Assembly (NCBI RefSeq): GCF_035695185.1
Contig: NZ_DASSES010000105.1
Location: 13,249 to 77,248, forward strand
Source of the DNA: Frateuria_A sp035695185
Lineage (GTDB): Bacteria; Pseudomonadota; Gammaproteobacteria; Xanthomonadales; Rhodanobacteraceae
Length of the DNA: 64,000 nucleotides
Reading direction: 5' to 3'
The translations under genes and the position numbers were made by a program. The notes under the pieces were generated by a model. It did not search any database. It was not told where the DNA came from and saw only the letters and a program-made list of their open reading frames with translations. Positions 1 to 7,775 of this stretch are shown in pieces. Position 1 is the first letter of the stretch; every line of letters starts with the position of its first letter.

Positions 1-1026
1 GGCCCAGGCGGCGTGGTGGGTTGTCAGCAGCCACAGGATGAGCAGGCCGATGCCGGCCAGTCCCGCGAACAGCAGGTAGAAGCTGCCGAGGAGGGCGAAG
101 CCGCTGGGCCAGAAGCGGCGGGCGAGCAGCAATACCGCAGCCGCGGCCAGCCCGGCCAGGGCGAGCGGAAGGCGCAGGTCGGGAGGCGTGGCCGGGGGCG
201 TTTCCAGGCGGTTGGGCGAGACCAGCTCGGTGCCGGTCACCAGGGGATGCATGCCCTGCGGGCCGGCCACGCGTGCGGTCGACAGTTCCCGCGCCAGCAC
301 GGCGGGCAGGAAGCTCTCCTGCCATGCGTCGAGCGGCTGGTCCGCGTAGGGTCCCAGCCCGAGGTCGAGCAGCAGCATCAGCCACGGCTGCGCGCTCATC
401 AGGCGGACGGTCTGCTGGCGGTAGGTCATGCCGCCCGGGCGGGCGGTGAGCTGGGCCTGGAGCACCCCGCCGAGCGCGCGGTCCAGTGCGTCGCGCACGC
501 GCGTGGTGCAGTTGTCGACGTAGTAGTCGTAATCGTAGCGCGCGTTTTCCGGGCGCAGGTTCCACAGCAGGAAGTCGCGCAGTGCGGCGGCCTGTGCCGG
601 CGTGAAATCGAGCCGTTGGCGGGTGACGGAACGGCCGGCCTGGATGTACCAGTCCTCGTCCAGCGTCGCGGGCGCGGCATCCATCAGGTAGTGCATGCGC
701 CCGCGCGCAAAGTTGAGCAGGAACCCGCGCTCGTCGAAGTCGAACACGCCGTAGTTGAAGTTGTAGGCCTCGCCACTGACCGTGTCGCGCACCTCGATGG
801 CGTCGTGGCCGAACCGTTCCCAGTAGGTCTCGCCGGGTCCGTAGGTGATCAGCGAGACCTCGAGGTTTGCCCCCGGGGCATTGGCGACGCCGGCGTGGGC
901 GCGCGGGACCAGGACGAGCGCGAGGAGCAGGCAAAGCCAGGCGCGCCCCAGGCAGGAGCGCACCTTGTGTGCGACGGGGCTGGCGGGACGATGGCGGCCA
1001 CCGCGCACGAGGTGTGCTTCAGGCAT
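1..1026 (-). CDS. DUF4105 / Lnb N-terminal-domain membrane protein (C-terminus cut by window edge)
   Basis: A 342-residue partial protein that reads off the left edge. It has an N-terminal signal or anchor (LCLLLALVLVPRAHA, about residues 31-45), a periplasmic DUF4105 domain, and at least two C-terminal membrane helices (about 287-303 and 311-334). Conserved family residues are visible: His74 in ERFGHDAIEV and Cys173 in VDNCTTRVRDAL, the likely thiol-catalytic pair. The family includes Lnb, described as a lipoprotein N-acyltransferase in Bacteroides. The ATG overlaps the corC stop by 8 bp (ATGCCTGA), which suggests translational coupling. An in-frame GTG 21 codons later would give a tighter signal peptide. 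It occupies the place after miaB-phoH-ybeY-corC where lnt normally lies. The family call is firm; the acyltransferase role is inference. Confidence 0.8.
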   Translation of the reverse strand, partial: MPEAHLVRGGRHRPASPVAHKVRSCLGRAWLCLLLALVLVPRAHAGVANAPGANLEVSLITYGPGETYWERFGHDAIEVRDTVSGEAYNFNYGVFDFDERGFLLNFARGRMHYLMDAAPATLDEDWYIQAGRSVTRQRLDFTPAQAAALRDFLLWNLRPENARYDYDYYVDNCTTRVRDALDRALGGVLQAQLTARPGGMTYRQQTVRLMSAQPWLMLLLDLGLGPYADQPLDAWQESFLPAVLARELSTARVAGPQGMHPLVTGTELVSPNRLETPPATPPDLRLPLALAGLAAAAVLLLARRFWPSGFALLGSFYLLFAGLAGIGLLILWLLTTHHAAWA

Positions 1027-1876
1027 CGAGCGCCTGCCGGGTCACGTGGAACTGCTGCACGCGTCGGTCGTCGGCTTCGGTGACGATGAACAGGTAGCCG
1101 CCGAACACCACTTCCTCGCCCGCCTCGGGCAGGTGGCCGAACTCGGCGGTCGCCATGCCGCCCACGGTGTCGAACTCCTCGTCGGAGAAGGTCGCGCCGG
1201 TCTGCTCGTTGAAGTCGGCGATGGGGGTCAGCGCGCTGACCATCCAGCCGCCGCCGGGCAGTTCGTGCATCAGGCTCGGCTCGTCCTCGTCGTCGTGCTC
1301 GTCGTCGATTTCGCCGACGATCTGCTCCAGCACATCCTCGATGGTGATCAGGCCGGCAACGCCGCCGTACTCGTCCACCACCAGCGCCATGTGGTTGCGC
1401 GAGCGGCGGAATTCCGCCAGCAGCACGTTCAGGCGCATCGATTCGGGAATCAGGACCGCCGGGCGCAGCAACAGGCCCAGGTCGAAGCCCTCGCCGTCGC
1501 CGAAATACTTGAGCAGGTCCTTGGCCAGCAGGATCCCGACGATCTCGTCCTTGTCCTCGCCATGCACGGGAAAGCGCGAGTGGCCCGATTCGACCACCTT
1601 GGCGAGGATTTCCGGCAGCGAGGCATCCGCCGCGATCATCACGATCTGCGCGCGCGGGACCATGACGTCGTCCACGCTGAGCTCGGTGACCTTGAGCGCA
1701 CCCTCCACCATGGTGAGGGTGTCGTTGGACAACAGGCCGTTGGCCTGGGCGGCGCGCAATTCCTCGATCAGTTCGTCGCGGTTGCGCGGTTCGCCGGAAA
1801 ACAGGTGGCCCAGACGATCCCACCAGGAGCGGTGGGGGGCCGGGCCGTTGGTACTGCCAGGGTCGTCGTTCATCAA
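1019..1876 (-). CDS. corC: CorC/HlyC family CBS-domain transport accessory protein
   Basis: A 285-residue cytoplasmic protein with a short N-terminal segment, a tandem CBS pair (from about VMVPRAQIVMI to KDLLKYF and beyond) and a C-terminal CorC_HlyC domain (MHELPGGGWMVSALTPIADFNEQTG). Family members are linked to magnesium and cobalt homeostasis and to ribosome function (YbeX). There are no membrane helices, so this is the short CorC form rather than a DUF21-containing one. It lies downstream of ybeY, separated by about 195 bp that hold a palindromic repeat, and overlaps the following DUF4105 gene. Start chosen at the ATG at 1876; a second ATG follows directly. Confidence 0.93.
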   Translation of the reverse strand: MMNDDPGSTNGPAPHRSWWDRLGHLFSGEPRNRDELIEELRAAQANGLLSNDTLTMVEGALKVTELSVDDVMVPRAQIVMIAADASLPEILAKVVESGHSRFPVHGEDKDEIVGILLAKDLLKYFGDGEGFDLGLLLRPAVLIPESMRLNVLLAEFRRSRNHMALVVDEYGGVAGLITIEDVLEQIVGEIDDEHDDEDEPSLMHELPGGGWMVSALTPIADFNEQTGATFSDEEFDTVGGMATAEFGHLPEAGEEVVFGGYLFIVTEADDRRVQQFHVTRQALDA

Positions 1877-1959
1877 CTCGGGAGGGAGCGCCCCGTGGAA
1901 GGGCGGAAAGCCGGAGTCTAACGGAAAAAACGTGGAGATTCAGGGCACAAGCGGGTCTC

Positions 1960-2058
1960 TCCCCAGCCCTCCCCTGCAAGCAGGGGAGGGCGCCGATGCA
2001 AGCGGGGGCGATCGCGCAAGGTGCCGGGCTCCTCCCCCTGCCTGCAGCGGGAGGCCGG
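1960..2058. repeat. Palindromic intergenic repeat between ybeY and corC
   Basis: Contains a perfect inverted repeat CCCTCCCCTGC (1967-1977), loop AA, GCAGGGGAGGG (1980-1990). A second, related degenerate arm (CCCCTGCCTGCAGCGGGAGG) follows at about 2034-2053. The same palindrome recurs at 3591-3774 between phoH and miaB. It could form a strong hairpin in the mRNA and is not coding. Confidence 0.85.
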
Positions 2059-2071
2059 GAAGGGGTAGTTC

Positions 2072-2566
2072 TCAGGCGTAGGGATCGGCGATGCCCAGCC
2101 CGGCCAGGATGCGCCGTTCCAGCGCTTCCATCGCCTCGGCGTCGGCCTCCTCGATATGGTCATAGCCAAGCAGGTGCAGCGTGCCGTGCACGGTCAGGTG
2201 CGCCCAGTGGTCGCGTGGCTTCTTGCCCTGTTCGGCCGCTTCGCGGGCGACCACCGGCGCGCAGATGGCCAGATCGCCGATCAGCGGCAGGTCGACGCCA
2301 GGCGGCAGCTCGGCAGGAAAGGAAAGCACGTTGGTGGCGTAGTCCTTGCCGCGGTAGTCGCGGTTGAGCGCCCGGCCTTCCTCGGCGTCGACGATACGGA
2401 CGGCGACCTCGGCCGGCTTGCGCCGCCGGGCTCCCCGCAGCGCCGCCGCCACCCACTGGCGGAAGCTGGCCGGTGCGGGCACGCCTGTGCGGGGGACCGC
2501 ATAGCTCACGGCAGTCTGGGGAGCGGGCGGCGTTTCCGCCTGGGCGCGCCGGGCCTTGCCAGTCAC
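2072..2566 (-). CDS. ybeY: Endoribonuclease YbeY
   Basis: A 164-residue UPF0054 metalloprotein involved in 16S rRNA 3'-end maturation and 70S quality control. The zinc ligands are complete: His127, His131 and His137 in HGTLHLLGYDH. The upstream conserved block NRDYRGKDYATNVLSFP (about 68-84) is present. The start ATG overlaps the phoH stop by 4 bp (ATGA), typical of this pair. The N-terminus is about 20 residues longer than in E. coli, so an internal start cannot be excluded. Confidence 0.95.
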   Translation of the reverse strand: MTGKARRAQAETPPAPQTAVSYAVPRTGVPAPASFRQWVAAALRGARRRKPAEVAVRIVDAEEGRALNRDYRGKDYATNVLSFPAELPPGVDLPLIGDLAICAPVVAREAAEQGKKPRDHWAHLTVHGTLHLLGYDHIEEADAEAMEALERRILAGLGIADPYA

Positions 2567-3570
2567 GCGGGGCCGCCCTTCTTTCCCGCGCCGGGCTCCT
2601 CGCTCGCCTGCTCGAATGCCTCGTACGCCCGCACGATCTTGGCGACCAGCGGATGGCGCACCACGTCGCGCGAGGTGAAGAAGGTGAAGCTGATGCCGTC
2701 GACGCCCCGCAGCACCTCGATCGCGTGGCGCAGGCCCGAACGGATGTGCCGCGGCAGGTCGATCTGGCTGACGTCGCCGGTGATCACCGCCACCGAGCCG
2801 AAGCCGATGCGGGTCAGGAACATCTTCATCTGCTCGACCGTGGTGTTCTGGGCTTCGTCGAGGATCACGTAGGAATCGTTGAGCGTGCGTCCGCGCATGT
2901 AGGCCAGCGGCGCGATCTCGATGACGTTGCGCTCGATCAGCTTGGCGACCTTCTCGAAGCCGAGCATTTCGTAGAGCGCGTCGTACAGCGGACGCAGATA
3001 GGGATCGACCTTCTGGCTCAGGTCGCCGGGCAGGAAACCGAGCTTCTCGCCGGCCTCCACCGCCGGGCGCACCAGCAACAGGCGCTGCACGCGGTTGGCT
3101 TCCAGCGCCTCGACCGCGCTGGCCACCGCCAGGTAGGTCTTGCCGGTACCGGCCGGGCCCACGCCGAAATTGATGTCATGGGTGGCGATCGCGTGCAGGT
3201 AACGCGCCTGGCTGGGACCGCGGCCCTTGATCACGCCGCGCTTGACCTTGATCACCACGTCCTGCGCGCCCTCGGCGGCCTCGTCGACCATCGCGTCGAT
3301 GCCCGACTCGGCCAGCTGCAGGTTGATTTGGGCGCCGGTGAGCGTTTCGCTTTCGGTGGCGGCGTAGAGCGCGCGCAACACCCGCTCGGCGGCACGGGCG
3401 GGCACTTCTTCGCCGATCACCTTGAACAGGTTGCCGCGATGGTCGATCTCCACGCCCAGGCGCAACTCGACCTGGCGCAGGTGTTCGTCGAACGGCCCGC
3501 ACAGGTTCGCCAGCCGAGCGTTGTCTTCCGGGTCGAGGGTGAAGTCGCGTTCGTTGAGGCCGTTGGTCAT
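2563..3570 (-). CDS. phoH: PhoH-like ATPase (YbeZ)
   Basis: A 335-residue PhoH-family P-loop ATPase, partner of YbeY in RNA metabolism. Walker A is GPAGTGKT (138-145); a Walker B-like VILDEAQN follows. The N-terminal extension contains a KH-like segment. Start chosen at the ATG at 3570 because it has a good Shine-Dalgarno (GGAG) and matches the family start; open frame further upstream is only translated repeat. Its stop overlaps the ybeY start. Confidence 0.94.
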   Translation of the reverse strand: MTNGLNERDFTLDPEDNARLANLCGPFDEHLRQVELRLGVEIDHRGNLFKVIGEEVPARAAERVLRALYAATESETLTGAQINLQLAESGIDAMVDEAAEGAQDVVIKVKRGVIKGRGPSQARYLHAIATHDINFGVGPAGTGKTYLAVASAVEALEANRVQRLLLVRPAVEAGEKLGFLPGDLSQKVDPYLRPLYDALYEMLGFEKVAKLIERNVIEIAPLAYMRGRTLNDSYVILDEAQNTTVEQMKMFLTRIGFGSVAVITGDVSQIDLPRHIRSGLRHAIEVLRGVDGISFTFFTSRDVVRHPLVAKIVRAYEAFEQASEEPGAGKKGGPA

Positions 3571-3590
3571 GGGGCTCCGTGAGTTGGCTC

Positions 3591-3774
3591 CTCTCCCTGC
3601 TTGCAGGGGGAGGCCGGGAGGGGGCTCTGATGTCGCCAAGGGCGACCCCTCCCCAGCCCTCCCCTGCAAGCAGGGGAGGGGGTTGAATCTCTAGAGCCCT
3701 CCCCTGCAAGCAGGGGAGGGGGTTGAATCTCTAGAACCCTCCCTGCAAGCAGGGGAGGGGGTTGAGTCTCTAGG
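3591..3774. repeat. Tandem palindromic repeat array between miaB and phoH
   Basis: Three head-to-tail units of 40, 40 and 39 bp lie at 3656-3695, 3696-3735 and 3736-3774. Each holds a palindrome (CCCTCCCCTGC, AA, GCAGGGGAGGG) followed by GGTTGAATCTCTAGA; the third has lost one C and has GAG for GAA. A fourth, inverted element (CTCTCCCTGC TT GCAGGGGGAG) lies at 3591-3612. The CTAG at the end of unit 3 includes the complement of the miaB TAG stop codon (3770-3772), so the array begins exactly at the end of miaB. It is too short and has the wrong organisation for CRISPR. Confidence 0.9.
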
Positions 3775-5116
3775 CGACGACGGCTTCCTCGGCCAGGTGC
3801 ACCCGCCCGCGCAGCGAGTTGGTCATGGCCTCGGTGATTTCGACGTCGATGAACTGGCCGATCAAACGTGCGTTGCCGGGGAAGTTCACGAAGCGCATGT
3901 TTTCGGTGCGACCGGTGAGCTCGTCCGGGTTCTTGCGGCTGGGCTTCTCCACCAGCACGCGCTGTACGGTGCCGACCATCGCTTCATTGATGATCCGCGC
4001 GTTGTCGTTGATCTTCGCCTGCAGCTGCGACAGGCGTGCGTGCTTGACCTCGGAGGGCGTGTCGTCGGCGAGGTTCGCCGCCGGCGTGCCGGGGCGGGCG
4101 GAGAAGATGAAGGAGAAGCTCTGGTCGAAACCGACGTCCTCGATCAGCTTCATCGTCTTCTGGAAATCGTCCTCGGTCTCGCCGGGAAAGCCGACGATGA
4201 AGTCCGAGCTGATGCAGATGTCCGGGCGCACCGTGCGCAGCTTGCGGATCTTCTGCTTGAACTCGAGCGTGGTGTAGCCGCGCTTCATCGCCGCCAGGAT
4301 GCGGTCGGAGCCGGCCTGCACCGGCAGGTGCAGGAAGTTGGCGAGCTTGGGCACGCTGGCGTAGGCCTCGATCAGCGAGTCGGAAAACTCCAGCGGGTGC
4401 GAGGTGGTGAAGCGGATGCGGCCGATCGGCTCGATCTGGGCGATCGCATGGATCAGCACGGCCAGGTCCGCGGTGCCGCCGTCATGCGTCGGGCCCTGGT
4501 AGGCATTGACGTTCTGCCCCAGCAGGGTGACCTCGCGCACGCCCTGCTCGGCCAGCTGCGCCACTTCCACCAGCACGTCGTCGAACGGGCGGCTGATCTC
4601 GGTGCCGCGCGTATAGGGCACCACGCAATAGCTGCAGTATTTGGAGCACCCTTCCATGATCGAGACGAAGGCGGTGGGGCCTTCGGCGCGCGGCTCGGGC
4701 AGGCGATCGAACTTCTCGATCTCGGGGAAGGAGATGTCCACCTGCGGCTTGCCGCTCTCGCGCTTGGCGTCGATCAGCTCGGGCAGGCGGTGCAGCGTCT
4801 GCGGGCCGAACACGAGGTCCACGAACGGCGCGCGCTTGATGATCGCCTCGCCCTCCTGGCTGGCCACGCAGCCGCCGACCCCGATCAGCACCGGCTTGCC
4901 GCCCTGCTTGAACTCCTTCCAGCGGCCGAGCTGGCTGAACACCTTCTCCTGCGCCTTTTCGCGGATCGAGCAGGTGTTGATCAGGATCACGTCCGCCTCG
5001 GACTCGTCCTGGGTCAGTTCCAGGCCGTGCGAGGCCTTGAGCACGTCGGCCATCTTGGCCGAGTCGTACTCGTTCATCTGGCAGCCGTGGGTCTTGATGA
5101 AGAGTTTGCCGCTCAT
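3770..5116 (-). CDS. miaB: tRNA-2-methylthio-N6-dimethylallyladenosine synthase MiaB
   Basis: A 448-residue radical-SAM methylthiotransferase that modifies A37 of tRNAs reading U-starting codons. The N-terminal UPF0004 domain carries cluster cysteines C12, C49 and C83. The radical-SAM CX3CX2C is C157, C161, C164 (EGCSKYCSYC), and the C-terminal TRAM domain ends near residue 440. Start is the ATG at 5116 (MSGKLFIKTHGCQMNEYDS), which matches the family. The open frame continues upstream but has no family similarity. It heads the miaB-phoH-ybeY-corC block. Confidence 0.97.
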   Translation of the reverse strand: MSGKLFIKTHGCQMNEYDSAKMADVLKASHGLELTQDESEADVILINTCSIREKAQEKVFSQLGRWKEFKQGGKPVLIGVGGCVASQEGEAIIKRAPFVDLVFGPQTLHRLPELIDAKRESGKPQVDISFPEIEKFDRLPEPRAEGPTAFVSIMEGCSKYCSYCVVPYTRGTEISRPFDDVLVEVAQLAEQGVREVTLLGQNVNAYQGPTHDGGTADLAVLIHAIAQIEPIGRIRFTTSHPLEFSDSLIEAYASVPKLANFLHLPVQAGSDRILAAMKRGYTTLEFKQKIRKLRTVRPDICISSDFIVGFPGETEDDFQKTMKLIEDVGFDQSFSFIFSARPGTPAANLADDTPSEVKHARLSQLQAKINDNARIINEAMVGTVQRVLVEKPSRKNPDELTGRTENMRFVNFPGNARLIGQFIDVEITEAMTNSLRGRVHLAEEAVVA

Positions 5117-5387
5117 GGGCTGGGGTACCGTTTGCCTGAGGCGCCAGCGGATGGGCGCCGAACCGCACAGTTTACGCGGGTGGGTGAGCGGGTTCCAGTT
5201 TCCGGGGTGAATCAGGCACTTGCGGTCGGGGCGGCGGTCTCCGGCCGTCCGGTCACGACCGGACGGCTCCCGCTGCGCTTCTGCGCCTTTGCGCGAGGCC
5301 TCGGAAGTCCAGACCAAAGCTTGCCATTGCGCACGGAACCGCGGGGCGGTGCTGGCTTCCGCCCCGCCATGGGGGCAAACTCCGCGC

Positions 5388-6437
5388 ATGTTTGCCGCCG
5401 CACGCCATGGGGAGAGCGCCGGCGCGGTTTCCGCTGCTTTCCCAGGTCGCACGATCCTGCGAAGGATCGCGCTCGCATGTGTGCTGTCGGCGGGTTTGCT
5501 CTGGTTGCCCAGGGCCCATGCCGGTGCGCTGTACCAGTGCACTGGGTCCGGCGGGGAAACGGTGTACAGCAGCACCACCGCCGGCTACGGCGGCTGCCGC
5601 AAGGTGGCGTCCTTCGCCGACGCGCCGCGCCGCAGGCCCCGGGCGCCCGCACGCAAGCGGGTCGCCTCGCTGGCGGGCGTGCACGGCTGGGTACAGACCA
5701 CGGCGCGGCCGGTATCGCTGGCCGAGGTCGAGGGCTCGGTGCAGACCACGGCGCGGACCGTCGACCCCGGCAAGTGGACCTATCGCGAGGATGCCGACCG
5801 CATGGCCGCCGCGCCGGCACCCGCGAACCGGGTGCTGCGCGGCGCGGTGTACCGGGTGGAGAAGGCCGACGGCTCGGTCGAGTACACCAACCTCCGGCCG
5901 GGCGGCGGCAAGGGCCGCGCGGTCACCACGCTGTTCACGTACATCGCCACCTGCGTTGCCTGCAACCTGCACTCGACCATCGACTGGAGCCGGGTGCGGC
6001 TGAACCTCACCGCGTACGCCGCGGCCATCCGCGCGGCCAGCGCGGAATCGGGTGTGAACGAGGCCTTCCTGCGCGCCGTGATCCACGCCGAGAGCGCATT
6101 CAACCCCAACGCGCTCTCGCTCAAGGGCGCGCAGGGCCTGATGCAGCTGATGCCCGCCACTGCCAGTGACATGGGCGTGCTCGATGCCTTCGATGCCGCC
6201 CAGAACATCCGCGGCGGCGCCCGCTACCTTGCGCAGCTGCTGCGGACCTTCGGCGGTGACGAGCAGCTCGCCGCGGCGGCCTACAATGCCGGACCGGGGG
6301 CCGTGCAGCGTTACAACGGCGTGCCGCCCTTCGCGGAGACCCGGGTCTACGTGAAACGCGTCGGCGAGCTGCGCCGGCGCTATGGCACGGCGCTGCATGG
6401 GCCGATGGCCGCGATGCGCAGCAGCGGCGCGCCCTGA
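5388..6437 (+). CDS. Lytic transglycosylase (SLT domain) with DUF4124-like modules
   Basis: A 349-residue exported protein. The signal peptide spans about residues 24-45 (LACVLSAGLLWLPRAHA). Two short DUF4124-like modules follow (GALYQCTGSGGETVYSS, 46-62; GAVYRVEKADGSVEYTN, 152-168), then a C-terminal SLT goose-lysozyme-like domain from about 205. Catalytic Glu is E235 in HAESAFNP, with GLMQLMPATA and AYNAGPGAV motifs. It cleaves peptidoglycan in the periplasm. A duplicated VQTTAR motif occurs at 102 and 118. The ATG at 5388 was chosen because it places the signal peptide near the N-terminus; divergent from miaB with about 270 bp between them. Confidence 0.9.
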   Translation: MFAAARHGESAGAVSAAFPGRTILRRIALACVLSAGLLWLPRAHAGALYQCTGSGGETVYSSTTAGYGGCRKVASFADAPRRRPRAPARKRVASLAGVHGWVQTTARPVSLAEVEGSVQTTARTVDPGKWTYREDADRMAAAPAPANRVLRGAVYRVEKADGSVEYTNLRPGGGKGRAVTTLFTYIATCVACNLHSTIDWSRVRLNLTAYAAAIRAASAESGVNEAFLRAVIHAESAFNPNALSLKGAQGLMQLMPATASDMGVLDAFDAAQNIRGGARYLAQLLRTFGGDEQLAAAAYNAGPGAVQRYNGVPPFAETRVYVKRVGELRRRYGTALHGPMAAMRSSGAP

Positions 6438-6529
6438 TCCGTTTCCCTTAGGATGGTGCCACCCGTGTGCCATCCGGACCGGGCGTTTGCGCGCGGCCAT
6501 CCGTCCCAACCACGGGCCAGTCATCGACC

Positions 6530-7426
6530 ATGGACCTACCGTCTCTTCCGCTGCCCGAAGGTGCGCGGCGCGGCAGCCTCGCCTGCGTCGGCCTGGGCAT
6601 GACCCTGGGCTCCCACCTCACGCCGCTGGCGCGCAGCCACATCGAGCAGGCGGATGTCGTGTTCGCCGGGCTCTCCGACGGCATCGTGGAGCTGTGGTTG
6701 CAGCGCATGCACCCGGACGTGCGCAGCCTCCAGCCGTACTACGCGGAAGGCAAGTCGCGCCTGGAAACCTACCGGGAATGGGTCGGGCTGATGATGGCCC
6801 AGGTGCGTGCGGGCAAGCGGGTCTGCGGTGTGTTCTACGGCCACCCGGGCATCTTTGCCTGGTCGCCCCACAAGGCTGTCGCCACGGCGCGGGCGGAGGG
6901 GTTCGAGGCACACATGGAGCCGGGGGTTTCGGCGGAGGATTGCCTTTACGCGGACCTGGGCATCGACCCGGGGCGCTTCGGTTGCCAACACTACGAGGCC
7001 AGCCAGCTGCTGCTGTTCGAGCGGCGCATCGATCCGACGGCCTACCTGGTGCTGTGGCAGGTCGGGCTGGTCGGGGATCGCTCGCTGACCCGCTTCCAGA
7101 CCGGACCGGCCTATCGCCAGGTGCTGGTCGACCTGCTGAGCCGGGACTACCCGCTGGACCACCGGCTGATCGTCTACCGGGCCGCCACGCTGCCGATCGA
7201 GAAGCCGCGCATCCGCCGACTGGCCCTGCGCGACCTGCCGCGGGTGCCATTGACCGCCGAGGAGACGGTGGTGCTGCCGCCGCTGCGGCCGATGCAGCCG
7301 AACCTGGCGATTCGGGAGCGCCTGGCCGAGCTGGATCGGGCAAGCCTGCTGGACCGGAACGCCGCGGAGGCGTCCTTCGGCGCCCAGGCGGCGGCGAGGC
7401 CAGCCACCGACCCGGCAAATGGCTAG
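6530..7426 (+). CDS. Borosin-type peptide alpha-N-methyltransferase (split form, SonM/OphMA-like)
   Basis: A 298-residue protein of the tetrapyrrole (precorrin) methylase fold. SAM-site motifs are CVGLGMTLGSHLTP (19-32), VFYGHPGIFAWSPHKAV (101-117), GVSAEDCLYADLGIDP (132-147) and GCQHYEASQLLLF (151-163). These match, as I remember them, borosin backbone N-methyltransferases (OphMA, SonM) better than cobalamin enzymes. The catalytic set Tyr66/Arg72/Tyr76 of OphMA has a same-spacing counterpart Tyr71/Arg77/Tyr81 in PYYAEGKSRLETY. It lacks a fused C-terminal core peptide; instead the next gene, 45 bp downstream, encodes a small protein resembling a split precursor. ATG 6530 chosen; a GTG at 6467 would add 21 residues outside the fold. 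Expected role: methylation of backbone amides in the partner peptide. Confidence 0.85.
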   Translation: MDLPSLPLPEGARRGSLACVGLGMTLGSHLTPLARSHIEQADVVFAGLSDGIVELWLQRMHPDVRSLQPYYAEGKSRLETYREWVGLMMAQVRAGKRVCGVFYGHPGIFAWSPHKAVATARAEGFEAHMEPGVSAEDCLYADLGIDPGRFGCQHYEASQLLLFERRIDPTAYLVLWQVGLVGDRSLTRFQTGPAYRQVLVDLLSRDYPLDHRLIVYRAATLPIEKPRIRRLALRDLPRVPLTAEETVVLPPLRPMQPNLAIRERLAELDRASLLDRNAAEASFGAQAAARPATDPANG

Positions 7427-7471
7427 ACTAGCCGCGGCGCGGCAGCCAGGCAGCGCAGGGAAGGGGGACCG

Positions 7472-7765
7472 ATGTCAGACACGATTGATCTGCTCGAGGC
7501 GATCGGCCGCGACGCCTCGCTTCGTCATGCCCCGGCGCATGAACTCCAGCAACGGCTGCAGGAAGCAGGGGCATCGGGCGCGCTGAAGGCGGCCGCGTCG
7601 TCCGGTGACGCCTCGCGGCTGGCCGTCGAGTTCGGCCCCAAGGCCATGTACAGCCCGCAGACGTCGCAGACTTTCCACGAAGACGAAGGGCTGGGGGAAG
7701 AGGAGGGGCCGCCGCCCTTGCCGTCGCCCGACCCCGACTCCGATCACGCTCCCCCCCAGCCCTAG
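7472..7765 (+). CDS. Candidate split-borosin precursor peptide
   Basis: A 97-residue protein with a strong Shine-Dalgarno (AGGGGG) before its ATG. Residues 3-55 are predicted helical and follow the pattern of a borosin-binding domain, with IDLLEAIGRDASLRH at the start and KAAASSGDASRLAVEFG at the end. This resembles the remembered SonA leader (a helix with LGxDAxL, then a TGDxxxL helix before the core). The C-terminus after about residue 56 is unstructured: AMYSPQTSQTFHEDE, then an acidic, proline-rich tail (GPPPLPSPDPDSDHAPPQP). The core is probably in 57-70 or the tail, but the methylated residues cannot be told from sequence. It sits between the methyltransferase and a GGDEF gene, 10 bp before the latter. 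Confidence 0.75.
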   Translation: MSDTIDLLEAIGRDASLRHAPAHELQQRLQEAGASGALKAAASSGDASRLAVEFGPKAMYSPQTSQTFHEDEGLGEEEGPPPLPSPDPDSDHAPPQP

Positions 7766-7775
7766 CGCCATCGAC

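Noticed and set aside
3656..3774. CRISPR-like array
   Set aside because: The units are directly tandem with no unique spacers, only three copies, and no cas genes are present.
3797..6169. Long open frame on the plus strand over miaB
   Set aside because: It is antisense to a clear miaB and also runs out of frame through the lytic transglycosylase gene; no protein-family signal.
6530..7426. Cobalamin or sirohaem methyltransferase
   Set aside because: The fold is shared, but the Tyr/Arg motif, the GVSAEDCLYADLGIDP run and the adjacent precursor-like gene fit borosin enzymes better; no cobalamin genes are nearby.
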